Assembly (NCBI RefSeq): GCF_014931715.1 | Contig: NZ_CP063164.1 | Span: forward strand, 62,001 to 126,000 | Direction: 5' to 3' | Length of the DNA stretch: 64,000 bases | DNA from: Sulfurovum indicum | GTDB taxonomy: Bacteria; Campylobacterota; Campylobacteria; Campylobacterales; Sulfurovaceae | Shown here: positions 8,921 to 16,340 of the stretch, one piece after another | How positions within the stretch are numbered: the stretch's first letter is position 1 | Layout: each line of letters opens with the position of its first letter | The notes under the pieces: model-generated | Told to the model about the DNA's origin: nothing | The model's database searches: none | What the model saw: only the letters and a program-made list of their open reading frames with translations | Made by a program: the position numbers and the translations under genes

Positions 8921-8963
8921 TTACTCCCCCATCAAACATTCGGGTTATTTGATGGGGGAGTAA
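8921..8963. terminator. Bidirectional intrinsic terminator
   Basis: Perfect 16-bp stem (TTACTCCCCCATCAAA against its complement at 8948-8963) with an 11-nt loop. The AT-rich ends give a T-run on both strands. It follows the permease pair; the arsB gene (minus strand) ends about 180 bp to the right, so it may stop transcription from both sides. Confidence 0.85.
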
Positions 8964-8996
8964 TAATTATAGTGTGGTATTTTTTCAGGAGTATTT

Positions 8997-9104
8997 ATGA
9001 AGAGACTTGCAGTGCGGCTTTGTTTTGCAGCTATCAATACGAATGCTATAGAGTTTCAGGCCGTTCACTCCAGTCTGCAGAGCTGTTTTGAAAACAAAGA
9101 TTGA
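8997..9104 (+). CDS. Possible 35-residue peptide or degraded gene
   Basis: A short frame starts with ATG at 8997 behind a good ribosome site (AGGAG at 8988-8992, 4 nt before the ATG) and encodes a peptide starting MKRLAVRLCFAAINTNAIEF, which has a weak signal-like character. A +1 shift near 9100 would extend it by about 14 codons (ending VIVNYTF), so it could be the remnant of a longer gene. An 8-bp inverted repeat (TTGACAAT / ATTGTCAA, 9101-9125) overlaps its end. I do not recognise it and doubt that it is functional. Confidence 0.25.
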   Translation: MKRLAVRLCFAAINTNAIEFQAVHSSLQSCFENKD

Positions 9105-9125
9105 CAATACAAAAGTGATTGTCAA
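9101..9125. repeat. Inverted repeat TTGACAAT-N9-ATTGTCAA
   Basis: Perfect 8-bp inverted repeat with a 9-nt spacer, 22 bp beyond the stop of arsB. It could be a weak terminator for arsB (minus strand) or an operator remnant. Nothing in the surroundings decides between these. Confidence 0.45.
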
Positions 9126-9147
9126 CTACACGTTCTAACGTATGCTG

Positions 9148-10410
9148 TTACAGTAGTCCAAGCAGTGCGGTTAAAAGTACGGGCGGTGTGATGATCAGTC
9201 CTACCTTCATATATTCACCCCACCCTATTTTCACACCTTTTTGGGCCAATACATGCAGCCAAAGCAGTGTGGCGAGTGATCCGATAGGTGTCATTTTCGG
9301 TCCCAGGTTGGAGCCCAGAATATTGGCATAGACCAATGCTTCATTGCCTATATACCCTACTTTATCAATGGCGATATCCATGATCATGATGGTTGGCATA
9401 TTGTTCATAACCGAAGAGATGATAGCAGAGAGAAACCCTGTTCCGATAATAGCAATTGCATCGCCCTGTGTTTTGATTATCTCTATCCATGAGGCTATGA
9501 TATCGGTAAGCCCTGCATTTTTTAATCCATATACTACGATGTAGAGCCCGATGCTGAACCAGACCACCTGCCAGGGGGCGGCTTTGATGGTCATCATGGG
9601 TTTTGCAGCCCGATAGTGTGCAGCGAGAGCAAGAAAAACAAGGGCACCTCCCAGAGCGAAGAGAGAGACAGGCAGATCGAAGTAGTCGCCGATGAAGTAG
9701 CCAACCATCAGCAGTCCAAGAAAAAGCCAGCTGAGTTTGAACATAGTTCTGTTTTTGATTACGGTGGCAGCTTCGGGAAGCTGGTCGACATCAATGGTCA
9801 AAGGAATCTCTTTTCTGAAATAGACCCATAGCACAGCGATAGAGGCAATGATACTCAGCAGGTTTGGCAGGAACATATGTCTGGCATACTCAACAAATCC
9901 TATATCAAAATAACCTGCAGTGACAATGTTAGTGAGGTTTGAAATGACCAGCGGGTTGGAGGCACTGTCACCTATAAAGCCGCCGGCCATCAGAAAGGCG
10001 AAGATCGGAAGAGGCTTCATTTTGAGGTATTTCATCTTTGCCAGAAGGATAGGGGTAAGAATGAGCGCTGCACCATCGTTGGCAAAGAAGGCTGCGACGA
10101 TGGCACCAAGCAGCAGAATGTACACGAACATCCTGTTCCCGTTTCCTCCGCTGAGTTTTGCCATTTTGATGGCTGCCCACTCAAAAAAACCGATCTCATC
10201 AAGTACCATAGAGAGAAGAATGATACCGATGAATGCCAGTGTTGCATCCCAGACGATACCGGTAACGGTGATCACATCATCAAAACTTACTATGCCAAGC
10301 AGCAGTGCAGCAGCAGCACCGGTTACTGCTGTTGTCCCTATTTGAAGTCCTTTGGGTTGCCAAATGACAAATATCAGTGTAAGCAGAAAGAGGCTGGATG
10401 CGAGTACCAT
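9148..10410 (-). CDS. arsB: Arsenite efflux permease ArsB
   Basis: Arsenite/antimonite exporter of the inner membrane, about 420 residues and roughly 12 membrane segments. The sequence follows classical ArsB closely: IVWDATLAFIGIILLSMVLDE, GFFEWAA, FFANDGAALILTPI, APWQVVWFSIGLYIVVYGL, SSVMNNMPT and PIGSLATLLWLHVL. A longer frame reaches 10467, but the ATG at 10410 has a ribosome site (AAAGGA) at proper distance and matches the usual ArsB N terminus, so I chose it. It is divergent from arsR-arsC, with a palindromic operator between them, so arsenite-responsive control of both directions by ArsR is likely. Confidence 0.95.
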   Translation of the reverse strand: MVLASSLFLLTLIFVIWQPKGLQIGTTAVTGAAAALLLGIVSFDDVITVTGIVWDATLAFIGIILLSMVLDEIGFFEWAAIKMAKLSGGNGNRMFVYILLLGAIVAAFFANDGAALILTPILLAKMKYLKMKPLPIFAFLMAGGFIGDSASNPLVISNLTNIVTAGYFDIGFVEYARHMFLPNLLSIIASIAVLWVYFRKEIPLTIDVDQLPEAATVIKNRTMFKLSWLFLGLLMVGYFIGDYFDLPVSLFALGGALVFLALAAHYRAAKPMMTIKAAPWQVVWFSIGLYIVVYGLKNAGLTDIIASWIEIIKTQGDAIAIIGTGFLSAIISSVMNNMPTIMIMDIAIDKVGYIGNEALVYANILGSNLGPKMTPIGSLATLLWLHVLAQKGVKIGWGEYMKVGLIITPPVLLTALLGLL

Positions 10411-10465
10411 AGATATCCTTTGTTCAATGTTTGGCGGCAGTATAGCAAAAATATATGCTTTAATC

Positions 10466-10483
10466 AATATATCTTGATATATT
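10466..10483. promoter_or_regulatory. ArsR-type operator palindrome
   Basis: AATATATC-TT-GATATATT is a perfect 8+8 inverted repeat in the arsB-arsR divergent intergenic region. Its form (AT-rich arms ending in ATC/GAT) is typical of ArsR/SmtB-family operators. It lies about 50 bp from each chosen start codon, so one dimer could repress both promoters. Confidence 0.75.
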
Positions 10484-10533
10484 AAAATTATTTGGTTATA
10501 CTTTGTATCTTATTTAAAGTACAGGCGGTAGGT

Positions 10534-10857
10534 ATGGATATTTTTTTAAAAACAGTTTCTGCTTTAAATGATGAAACGCGTATACTTATACTCCGTTTTC
10601 TGGATGAATATGGGGAGCTGTGTGTATGTGATCTCCAGGTTTCTCTCGGAATGATACAGTCGCGTCTTTCAAGACATTTGAAAATTCTCAAAGAGGCAGG
10701 GTTTCTGCGTGTGGAACGCAAAGGGACCTGGGCATATTATGCCATCCGTTCACCGCTTGACAGGTTTAGAGCAGAAGCACTTGAAGAGATACGCCATCTG
10801 GATATTGGACTTCCGTCCCTTAAAAAAGTATCACAGACAGGAGAATGTAAAGTATGA
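10534..10857 (+). CDS. arsR: ArsR-family arsenic-responsive repressor
   Basis: Winged-helix repressor of the ArsR/SmtB family, 107 residues from the chosen start. The metal-site motif ELCVCDL in the third helix carries the vicinal Cys pair typical of arsenite sensors. The recognition helix region is QSRLSRHLKILKEAGFL, followed by a wing with RVERKGTWAYYAI. The longest frame starts at 10492, but the ATG at 10534 begins exactly where the family begins (MDIFLKTVSALNDETR) and has a nearby GGTAGG ribosome site. The stop overlaps the arsC start (ATGA). Arsenite binding would release the palindrome at 10466-10483. Confidence 0.92.
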   Translation: MDIFLKTVSALNDETRILILRFLDEYGELCVCDLQVSLGMIQSRLSRHLKILKEAGFLRVERKGTWAYYAIRSPLDRFRAEALEEIRHLDIGLPSLKKVSQTGECKV

Positions 10858-11267
10858 GTGACAAAAAACAGGTATTGGTCTTATGTACAGGAAACAGCTG
10901 CCGTTCCATCATCGCTGAAGCAATGATCAACGCAAGACTTGGTGACTGTGTTGAGGCGCAGAGCTCCGGCGTCAAAGCCAGCGGGAAAGTAAACCCCTAT
11001 GCCAAGGCGCTGCTTGAGTCCAAAGGAGAGTGGAAAGAAGCGTATCACTCTAAAGCAATAGAGAGCGTTTTGGCTACACCGTTTGATCTGGTCGTGACGG
11101 TATGTGATCATGCGAAGGAGACCTGCCCAATATTCCCCAAAGCGGTCAAGACTATTCATGTTGGCTTTGAAGATCCAAGCGGTAAAGCAGAGGAAGAGTA
11201 TGCAAAGACCTATGATCGTATAAAAAAAGAGCTGCTTCCGGTCATCAGGGCGGAACTTTGTGAATAA
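10854..11267 (+). CDS. arsC: Arsenate reductase ArsC (LMW phosphatase/thioredoxin type)
   Basis: Cytoplasmic enzyme that reduces arsenate to arsenite for export by ArsB. The 137-residue protein is of the low-molecular-weight tyrosine phosphatase fold. The P-loop CTGNSCRS starts at Cys11. The redox relay Cys84 and Cys91 sit in VTVCDHAKETCPIFP, as in the thioredoxin-coupled ArsC class (pI258 type). The catalytic Asp is in GFEDPSGK. It is translationally coupled to arsR and followed after 21 bp by a small Cys-containing protein. Confidence 0.95.
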   Translation: MSDKKQVLVLCTGNSCRSIIAEAMINARLGDCVEAQSSGVKASGKVNPYAKALLESKGEWKEAYHSKAIESVLATPFDLVVTVCDHAKETCPIFPKAVKTIHVGFEDPSGKAEEEYAKTYDRIKKELLPVIRAELCE

Positions 11268-11288
11268 TGTAAAATAAAAAGGATAGAT

Positions 11289-11549
11289 ATGCAAAAAAAT
11301 GTCAGTAAAACGAACAATGGTGTCAAGATCAGTTTTTTAGGTGAAGTACAAAAGCAGAATATTGTACAGATGGTACAAAACTGTGCAACAGGAGAGTGTG
11401 AGTGTATGAGTGATACTACAAAAGCCAAGATCAGGGAGATGAGGGTAGAAGGTGCAGATGGTAATGTTGAACTTAATCTCGAAGGAGAGGTAAGTGTTGA
11501 GGAGATCAGGGAGGCACTTTCACGCTCGAAGGTGTTGAAAGGAGAGTAG
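11289..11549 (+). CDS. Small Cys-containing protein of the ars operon
   Basis: Protein of 86 residues, not assigned to a family. The ATG is preceded by an AAAGGA ribosome site. It is soluble in character, with a compact cysteine cluster CATGECECMSD at about residues 32-42 and a C-terminal segment GNVELNLEGEVSVEEIREAL that looks like a strand-helix unit. It is the third gene of the arsR-arsC operon, so a role in binding or delivering As(III) or a similar thiophilic ion is plausible. That role is inference from position and the C-x4-C-x-C pattern only. Confidence 0.75.
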   Translation: MQKNVSKTNNGVKISFLGEVQKQNIVQMVQNCATGECECMSDTTKAKIREMRVEGADGNVELNLEGEVSVEEIREALSRSKVLKGE

Positions 11550-11640
11550 ATTTCCTCCCCCCATCAAGCTGCAATACAATATGTTATAGGTTCAAAGAGA
11601 GGGAAGGTGCTATTGCCTACCCGCTTTACTCTGTACTATA

Positions 11641-12456
11641 TTAAACTGTAGTGTTATTATCATCTTCAAGATTATCATCTGTAGTGTTGTTATCATCTTC
11701 AAGGTTATCATCATCAACATCGTCTGGTAGACCGTCATTGTCATCATCATCATCAACATCGTCTGTCAGACCATCATTGTCGTCATCATCATCAACATCA
11801 TCTGTCAGACCATCGTTGTCATCATCAACATCAGCTGCATTGTCAATACCGTCATCATCAAGGTCATTGTCAATGTCAACTATACCATCACCGTCATCAT
11901 CATCATCATCACGGTTGCACAGCGTATCATTATCATCATTATCATAGACATTGAGCAAGCCGTCACCATCAACATCCATAGGATCATTTTCCAACTCAAT
12001 TAAAATCACTTCGCCGTCAACGCTGATAGACAAGATATCATCAGAAACGCCATCACCTTCGGTATCATTAATGTCGTCACGGCTCATAGGAAGATCAATA
12101 TATCCAAGATCTATATCTTCGGCTGCCTGGAAGAGTGTACCGTTTCCGTCTGTCGTGATAATACCGATAGGAGTAACAACTTTGGTGGCATTGTCATCTT
12201 CATTGGTGGTCATGACCAAACGACAACTCAGGTTACTTGGAATTTCCAACTCAAATGGATGTTCTGTTGTCCCATTGTCTGTTGATTTTACAGAGTAGTA
12301 ACTGCCATCACTACAAAATGCTTCAATAAGTGTTCCCGGAACTGTACCACTGATCTTACTGATTTGTGTAGTGGAAGTAGTAGAGCTTCCGCCACCGCAT
12401 CCTGCCAAAGTTAATGCCGCTGTAATCGCAGCAAGCTTCAATGAATTTATTTTCAT
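11641..12456 (-). CDS. Acidic Asp-repeat lipoprotein (calcium-binding type)
   Basis: Predicted lipoprotein of about 271 residues. The lipobox LTLAGC gives the lipidated Cys after a typical signal peptide. The N-terminal half has no recognised domain. The C-terminal half is made of Asp-rich calcium-binding loops of the thrombospondin type 3 kind (DxDxDG units such as MDVDGDGLLNVYDND and DDNDGLTDDVDDD), three of which are near-identical tandem copies. The end carries two copies of NLEDDNNTT. The longest frame begins at 12495, but the ATG at 12456 has a good ribosome site (AAAGGA) and leads directly into the signal peptide. Binding partner unknown. Confidence 0.85.
   Translation of the reverse strand: MKINSLKLAAITAALTLAGCGGGSSTTSTTQISKISGTVPGTLIEAFCSDGSYYSVKSTDNGTTEHPFELEIPSNLSCRLVMTTNEDDNATKVVTPIGIITTDGNGTLFQAAEDIDLGYIDLPMSRDDINDTEGDGVSDDILSISVDGEVILIELENDPMDVDGDGLLNVYDNDDNDTLCNRDDDDDDGDGIVDIDNDLDDDGIDNAADVDDDNDGLTDDVDDDDDNDGLTDDVDDDDDNDGLPDDVDDDNLEDDNNTTDDNLEDDNNTTV
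11707..11823 (-). repeat. 39-bp tandem coding repeats, three units
   Basis: Three 39-bp units encode DDNDGLT/PDDVDDD in the lipoprotein gene. A second, shorter duplication (33 bp, encoding DDNLEDDNNTT) follows at about 11641-11706. Such arrays are prone to copy-number change by slippage. Confidence 0.8.
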
Positions 12457-12582
12457 ATCTATCCTTTTAATTTCTTTATATAGTATTATAATCACATATA
12501 ATACACAGTATTATTTTAATACTAGCTTAAAAGAAGGTGTTTTTAGGGAATGTGTCATCACAATATTATATAGGATACCCCT

Positions 12583-14031
12583 TTATTTGCGTATTGCCTC
12601 AGCATCAAGTTCTCCGCTCTTCCATTTTTGTAAATAGAGATCAAGGTTGGCTTTGACGTCTCCTTGCAGCATATAGAGTCCGATAATATTTGGCAGAGCC
12701 ATAGTCAATATGAGCAGGTCTGAGAACTCCAGCATTGCCGAAGCACTGGTTACCGATGCCATAATGGTAAATGAGATAAAGATCAGTTTGTAGACAAGGG
12801 TATATTTCTCTCCAAAAAGATAGGTCCATGAACGTTCTCCGTAGTATGACCATGAGATCATTGTGGAAAAAGCAAAAAGAACTATAGAGGCCGAGAGGAT
12901 GATCGGAAACCAGGAGATGACCGTTCCATAGGCAGCAGCAGTGAGTGCGGCACCCTGTTTGGCAGCAACAAGGTCTGCAAATGCACCAGACGGGTCATAA
13001 ACGCCTGTAGTGACGATGACCAATGCAGTCATGGTGCAGATGACGATCGTATCAATAAAAGGTTCGTAAAGTGCCACCATCCCCTGACGTACAGGGTATT
13101 TTACCGAAGCAGTGGAGTGTACGATCGCAGCAGAACCGATCCCCGCTTCTGAAGAGAATGCCGCCCTTTTGAAGCCCTGTACCAAAACACCGATGATGCC
13201 TCCGGCTGCTGCACTTGGTGCAAAGGCTTCATGGAAGATCGTTGCGATAGCTCCCGGTACGGCTGAGGCATTGACAGCCAGGATCCATAAAGAGGCAAGA
13301 AGGTAGATAAAGACCATAAGCGGTACGATCTTTTCAGCAGTACTTGCGATACGTTTAATACCTCCGATGATCACGAAACCGACAATGACCGCCATAATAA
13401 GTCCGAAAGCAATAGGGTAGTCGGCAAAGAATGGAACACGGTCCGAGAGAGCACCAAGTGCCTGTGAAGTCTGGAAAGCATTCCCCGCCCCCAGGCTCCC
13501 TCCAATAGCAAGAAAAGCAAAGAGCATGGCAAGCACTTTTCCTAGGTGCTTGTGCCCTTTGGCGGCAAGTCCTTTGGAGAGGTATTGCATCGCCCCTCCC
13601 ATAATGCGTCCGTCAGGACGTTTTTCACGATAGATCTGTGCAAGTGTCACTTCGGTAAACTTGAGGGTCATTCCAAAAAAACCGGCCAGTATCATCCAGA
13701 ATGTCGCACCCGGACCACCTATGGCAATGGCAATGGCTACCCCGGCGATATTACCCAGACCAACAGTAGCTGAAAGTGCTGTTGTCAATGACTGGAAGGG
13801 TGTTATCTCCCCCTCATCATCGGCTGTGCGATATTTGCCCGTTAGTATTTTATAGGCATGGGAGAACATACGAATATTGATAAAACCGAAACGTAAAGTC
13901 ATATAGAGACCGCCTGCTACCAGCCATGCAACGATAAAAGGCATAGATGATCCCTCTATCTGACCAAAAAAGATATCAAAAAAGAAAACAGAAGCCAAGA
14001 TACTGTTTATTTGTTCAAAAATAGTGTCCAT
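12583..14031 (-). CDS. Sodium:alanine symporter (AGCS family)
   Basis: Sodium-coupled amino-acid carrier, 482 residues with about ten or more membrane segments. Family blocks seen are GGLYMTLRFGFINIRMFSHA near the N terminus, TALSATVGLGNIAGVAIAI, GGPGATFWMILAGFFGM and FSSEAGIGSAAIVHS. An upstream in-frame extension to 14277 runs antisense through the tRNA-Pro gene and is not real. The ATG at 14031 has an AAGGAG site about 10 nt upstream. Substrate is probably alanine or glycine by family; the sequence does not settle it. Confidence 0.92.
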   Translation of the reverse strand: MDTIFEQINSILASVFFFDIFFGQIEGSSMPFIVAWLVAGGLYMTLRFGFINIRMFSHAYKILTGKYRTADDEGEITPFQSLTTALSATVGLGNIAGVAIAIAIGGPGATFWMILAGFFGMTLKFTEVTLAQIYREKRPDGRIMGGAMQYLSKGLAAKGHKHLGKVLAMLFAFLAIGGSLGAGNAFQTSQALGALSDRVPFFADYPIAFGLIMAVIVGFVIIGGIKRIASTAEKIVPLMVFIYLLASLWILAVNASAVPGAIATIFHEAFAPSAAAGGIIGVLVQGFKRAAFSSEAGIGSAAIVHSTASVKYPVRQGMVALYEPFIDTIVICTMTALVIVTTGVYDPSGAFADLVAAKQGAALTAAAYGTVISWFPIILSASIVLFAFSTMISWSYYGERSWTYLFGEKYTLVYKLIFISFTIMASVTSASAMLEFSDLLILTMALPNIIGLYMLQGDVKANLDLYLQKWKSGELDAEAIRK

Positions 14032-14137
14032 AGGTGTGTACTCCTTGAAAATAGCGCATTTATTATACTCAATTAAGCCAAAAGAAGCTCTAGCGGAAAT
14101 AAAAATATCACTTTTTTTATTTTTTTTAAAAAAACTA

Positions 14138-14166
14138 TTGACAAATAGAAACCTTTTGACTATAAT
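14138..14166 (+). promoter_or_regulatory. Consensus promoter of the tRNA cluster
   Basis: TTGACA (14138-14143), 17-nt spacer, TATAAT (14161-14166): both boxes match the vegetative sigma consensus exactly. The tRNA-Pro gene starts 18 bp downstream, as expected for a stable-RNA operon. Confidence 0.9.
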
Positions 14167-14183
14167 TGCAGTCCTTTTTATAA

Positions 14184-14260
14184 CGGAGTGTAGCGCAGTC
14201 TGGTAGCGCACCTGGTTTGGGACCAGGGGGTCGAAGGTTCGAGTCCTTTCACTCCGACCA
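14184..14260 (+). tRNA. tRNA-Pro (TGG)
   Basis: 77 nt including encoded CCA. Acceptor CGGAGTG pairs with CACTCCG, the T arm has GGTTCGAGTCC, and the anticodon loop TTTGGGA gives TGG. First gene of a five-tRNA cluster. Confidence 0.97.
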
Positions 14261-14336
14261 TTTAAGTTATTTAACATTGCATCATTAAAAATATTAAGAC
14301 ACTATTTGAAAGTTTTCAAAAAACGTCTTGTTTCAT

Positions 14337-14413
14337 GGTAGGCGTAGTTCAGTTGGTAGAGCACCAGTTTGTGGCACTGGTTGTCGCGGGTTCGAGCCCC
14401 GTCGCCTACCCCA
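14337..14413 (+). tRNA. tRNA-His (GTG)
   Basis: The anticodon loop contains GTG between CCAGT-type arms. The extra 5' G (14337) pairs with discriminator C (14410), the histidine identity element. CCA is encoded. Confidence 0.97.
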
Positions 14414-14443
14414 TTGGTATTAACAGGATAACCCCGAAATGAA

Positions 14444-14520
14444 GCGCCAGTGGCTCAACTGGATAGAGCATCAGACTTCGGATCTGAGGGTTAGGGGTTC
14501 GAGTCCTCTCTGGCGTACCA
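14444..14520 (+). tRNA. tRNA-Arg (TCG)
   Basis: 77 nt with encoded CCA. The anticodon loop CTTCGGA gives TCG. The acceptor stem GCGCCAG/CTGGCGT has one terminal G-U pair. Confidence 0.95.
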
Positions 14521-14540
14521 CTTATTTTTTTGATGTAGAT

Positions 14541-14617
14541 GCACTCGTAGCTCAGCTGGATAGAGCACCCGCCTTCTAAGCGGGCGGTCTCAGGTTCGAA
14601 TCCTGACGGGTGTACCA
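14541..14617 (+). tRNA. tRNA-Arg (TCT)
   Basis: 77 nt with encoded CCA. The anticodon stem CCCGC/GCGGG encloses CTTCTAA, anticodon TCT. Confidence 0.95.
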
Positions 14618-14646
14618 CCTTTTTATTGTTTTGTAAACAATCACAT

Positions 14647-14731
14647 GCGGATGTGGTGGAATTGGTAGACACGCCAGACTTAGGATCTGGTGCCTAACGG
14701 TGTGGAGGTTCGAGTCCTCTCATCCGCACCA
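14647..14731 (+). tRNA. tRNA-Leu (TAG)
   Basis: 85 nt with the long variable arm of a type II tRNA and encoded CCA. The anticodon loop CTTAGGA gives TAG. Last tRNA of the cluster. Confidence 0.96.
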
Positions 14732-14827
14732 CTTACAAAATATTTTCTTAAAACAATCACTGCACTTATCTTTTCCCGGAAATCATAGTATAATTATTTA
14801 TAAGCATTCTATATATAAGGATAGAAG

Positions 14828-15241
14828 ATGGATAAATCATTTATGGTGTTTATTGCTGTCGGAATGGCATTTTTTTATGTGGTAACTACTTATGTGGGAG
14901 AGATTCAGGAAGAGGATGAACGTTTTCGGAATACAGGTTATGAACAGGAGCACAGATATGACCAGTACTATCTGGAAGACAGTATCGGTCAGAAGATTCT
15001 GGATGTGACACTGGCTGAGCCGGCAACACAGATTGAAGCATGGAACCGCAGTCGGCTGAGGGAGGAGTATTTGGAGCTTTTTCCGGATTTTGATACGATG
15101 AAGGCATTTATCCAACAGAGAGTAAGAGGAGAAGTATTGGTTGGAAAACTTACAGCACAGATCAATGGGGTAGAAGATAAGTTTTTCTCCGGTGAGATGA
15201 GTCCGGAAGAGGCCAAGCGTACACTTGGCCGACTGAAGTAA
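14828..15241 (+). CDS. Membrane-anchored protein of unknown function
   Basis: Protein of 137 residues with one N-terminal membrane segment (about residues 5-22, FMVFIAVGMAFFYVVTTYVG) and a charged, helical remainder likely facing the periplasm. The C-terminal segment (SGEMSPEEAKRTLGRLK) is helical with no catalytic motif. A ribosome site (AAGGAT) precedes the ATG. It stands alone between the tRNA cluster and two convergent lipoprotein genes. I recognise no family. Confidence 0.75.
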   Translation: MDKSFMVFIAVGMAFFYVVTTYVGEIQEEDERFRNTGYEQEHRYDQYYLEDSIGQKILDVTLAEPATQIEAWNRSRLREEYLELFPDFDTMKAFIQQRVRGEVLVGKLTAQINGVEDKFFSGEMSPEEAKRTLGRLK

Positions 15242-15250
15242 AGTGTGCCT

Positions 15251-15961
15251 TTATCTGCACGGATCGGTCATAGCATTTCTGTCTGCATAGAGATAGACCT
15301 CTACACGTCGGTTAAGTGCTCTGTTTCGTGCATTGGTGTTGGGTACAATAGGTTTGTTGTAGGAACATCCTTTAACCAGTGGACGTCCATTGACAGCCAA
15401 CAGATTGGCAACACTTCTTGCACGTCTTTCTGAAAGGCCAAGGTTATATTCGTAACTTCCCCTGTCATCTGTAAAGCCTGCAACGCCTACTACGGTTTGC
15501 GGATAGTTTGCAAGTACCTGGGCAATCTTTTGCACTTTACGTCGTGCGCGAGGCTGCAGTCTGGCAGAATCGGTTGCGAACATCATCTTGTCTCGGAACA
15601 TGATCCTGACGTGGGTAGGGTATTTGGAGACAATGATCTCATGGTTGGGATCGAGACGGGCAAGAGGATCGTTGTTTACTCCGGTTCCAAGGGCCCTGGC
15701 AATTGCGTTTGCCTGTTCATCCATACTGTAGCCTATGGCTCCGCCTACAGCAGCACCAAGCAGTCCGCCAATGAGAGCACGTTGTCCTTTATCGTGTCCC
15801 TTTGTATTGTATCCGATGATGGCACCCGCAAGGGCACCGGTTGCTACACCGGTTTTCGTACGATCGTAACTGGTATCTTCTACCAGGCCGGGCTCCCTGT
15901 AGCATCCGCTGAGGGTCAATAATGCTGCAATAGAGAGCAGCAGTGATCTGGATAAAGTCAT
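15251..15961 (-). CDS. OmpA-family lipoprotein with glycine-zipper region
   Basis: Outer-membrane lipoprotein of 236 residues that probably ties the outer membrane to peptidoglycan. Lipobox LTLSGC at the N terminus. A glycine-zipper segment follows (TGVATGALAGAIIGYNTKG, then GGLLGAAVGGAIGYSMD). The C-terminal OmpA-like domain contains MFATDSARLQPRARRKV, the GFTDDRGSYEYNLGLSERRA peptidoglycan-binding signature and RNRALNRRVEV. The next gene (15986-16267) encodes only a related lipobox and glycine zipper, so the two look like duplicates, one with and one without the OmpA domain. Confidence 0.92.
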   Translation of the reverse strand: MTLSRSLLLSIAALLTLSGCYREPGLVEDTSYDRTKTGVATGALAGAIIGYNTKGHDKGQRALIGGLLGAAVGGAIGYSMDEQANAIARALGTGVNNDPLARLDPNHEIIVSKYPTHVRIMFRDKMMFATDSARLQPRARRKVQKIAQVLANYPQTVVGVAGFTDDRGSYEYNLGLSERRARSVANLLAVNGRPLVKGCSYNKPIVPNTNARNRALNRRVEVYLYADRNAMTDPCR

Positions 15962-15985
15962 TTTTTCTCCTTTTTGGTCTAAATT

Positions 15986-16267
15986 TTATTCATGCCAGCC
16001 GCCGCTATCTACAGGTGGCTGATTGCTCTTGTCGATTTCATGACCGATAAGAGCACCGGTTGCGGCACCTACGACTGCACCGATGGCAGCACGTTGTCCG
16101 GGATGATCTCCTTTGGTATTGTACCCGATGACTGATCCTGCAACAGCTCCTGTGACAGCACCTGTTTGGGTAGCATTGTTGGGTAGTACCTCGTTACCTG
16201 TACATCCGTTGATAAAAAGAGCCGATGTAAGCAATAAGGGTATAATAGTCTGCAAAGAGTATTTCAT
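15986..16267 (-). CDS. Glycine-zipper lipoprotein
   Basis: Small lipoprotein of 93 residues with lipobox LFINGC and a glycine-zipper 2TM-like segment (TGAVTGAVAGSVIGYNTKGD, GAVVGAATGALIGHEID). It closely resembles the N-terminal part of the OmpA-family protein encoded directly downstream on the same strand (shared GYNTKG...GQRA.IG). The two genes are 24 bp apart and probably cotranscribed. Such SlyB/YMGG-like proteins sit in the envelope; exact function unknown. Confidence 0.88.
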   Translation of the reverse strand: MKYSLQTIIPLLLTSALFINGCTGNEVLPNNATQTGAVTGAVAGSVIGYNTKGDHPGQRAAIGAVVGAATGALIGHEIDKSNQPPVDSGGWHE

Positions 16268-16340
16268 TTGTCTCTCCTTGAGATTGGATTGAAAAGATTA
16301 TAGCATATCATTGTGAAGTAAATGTGTTGAGCAGTTTTTT

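Noticed and set aside
11651-12298. Ser-rich plus-strand frames; also a CRISPR-like look of the repeats at 11707-11823
   Set aside because: They are shadows of the Asp-rich coding repeat. Units are contiguous with no spacers, so this is not a CRISPR array.
14406-14672. Frame antisense to the tRNA-Arg and tRNA-Leu genes
   Set aside because: Its sequence (e.g. GTPERTRTPNPQIRS) is the well-known artefact of translating tRNA genes backwards.
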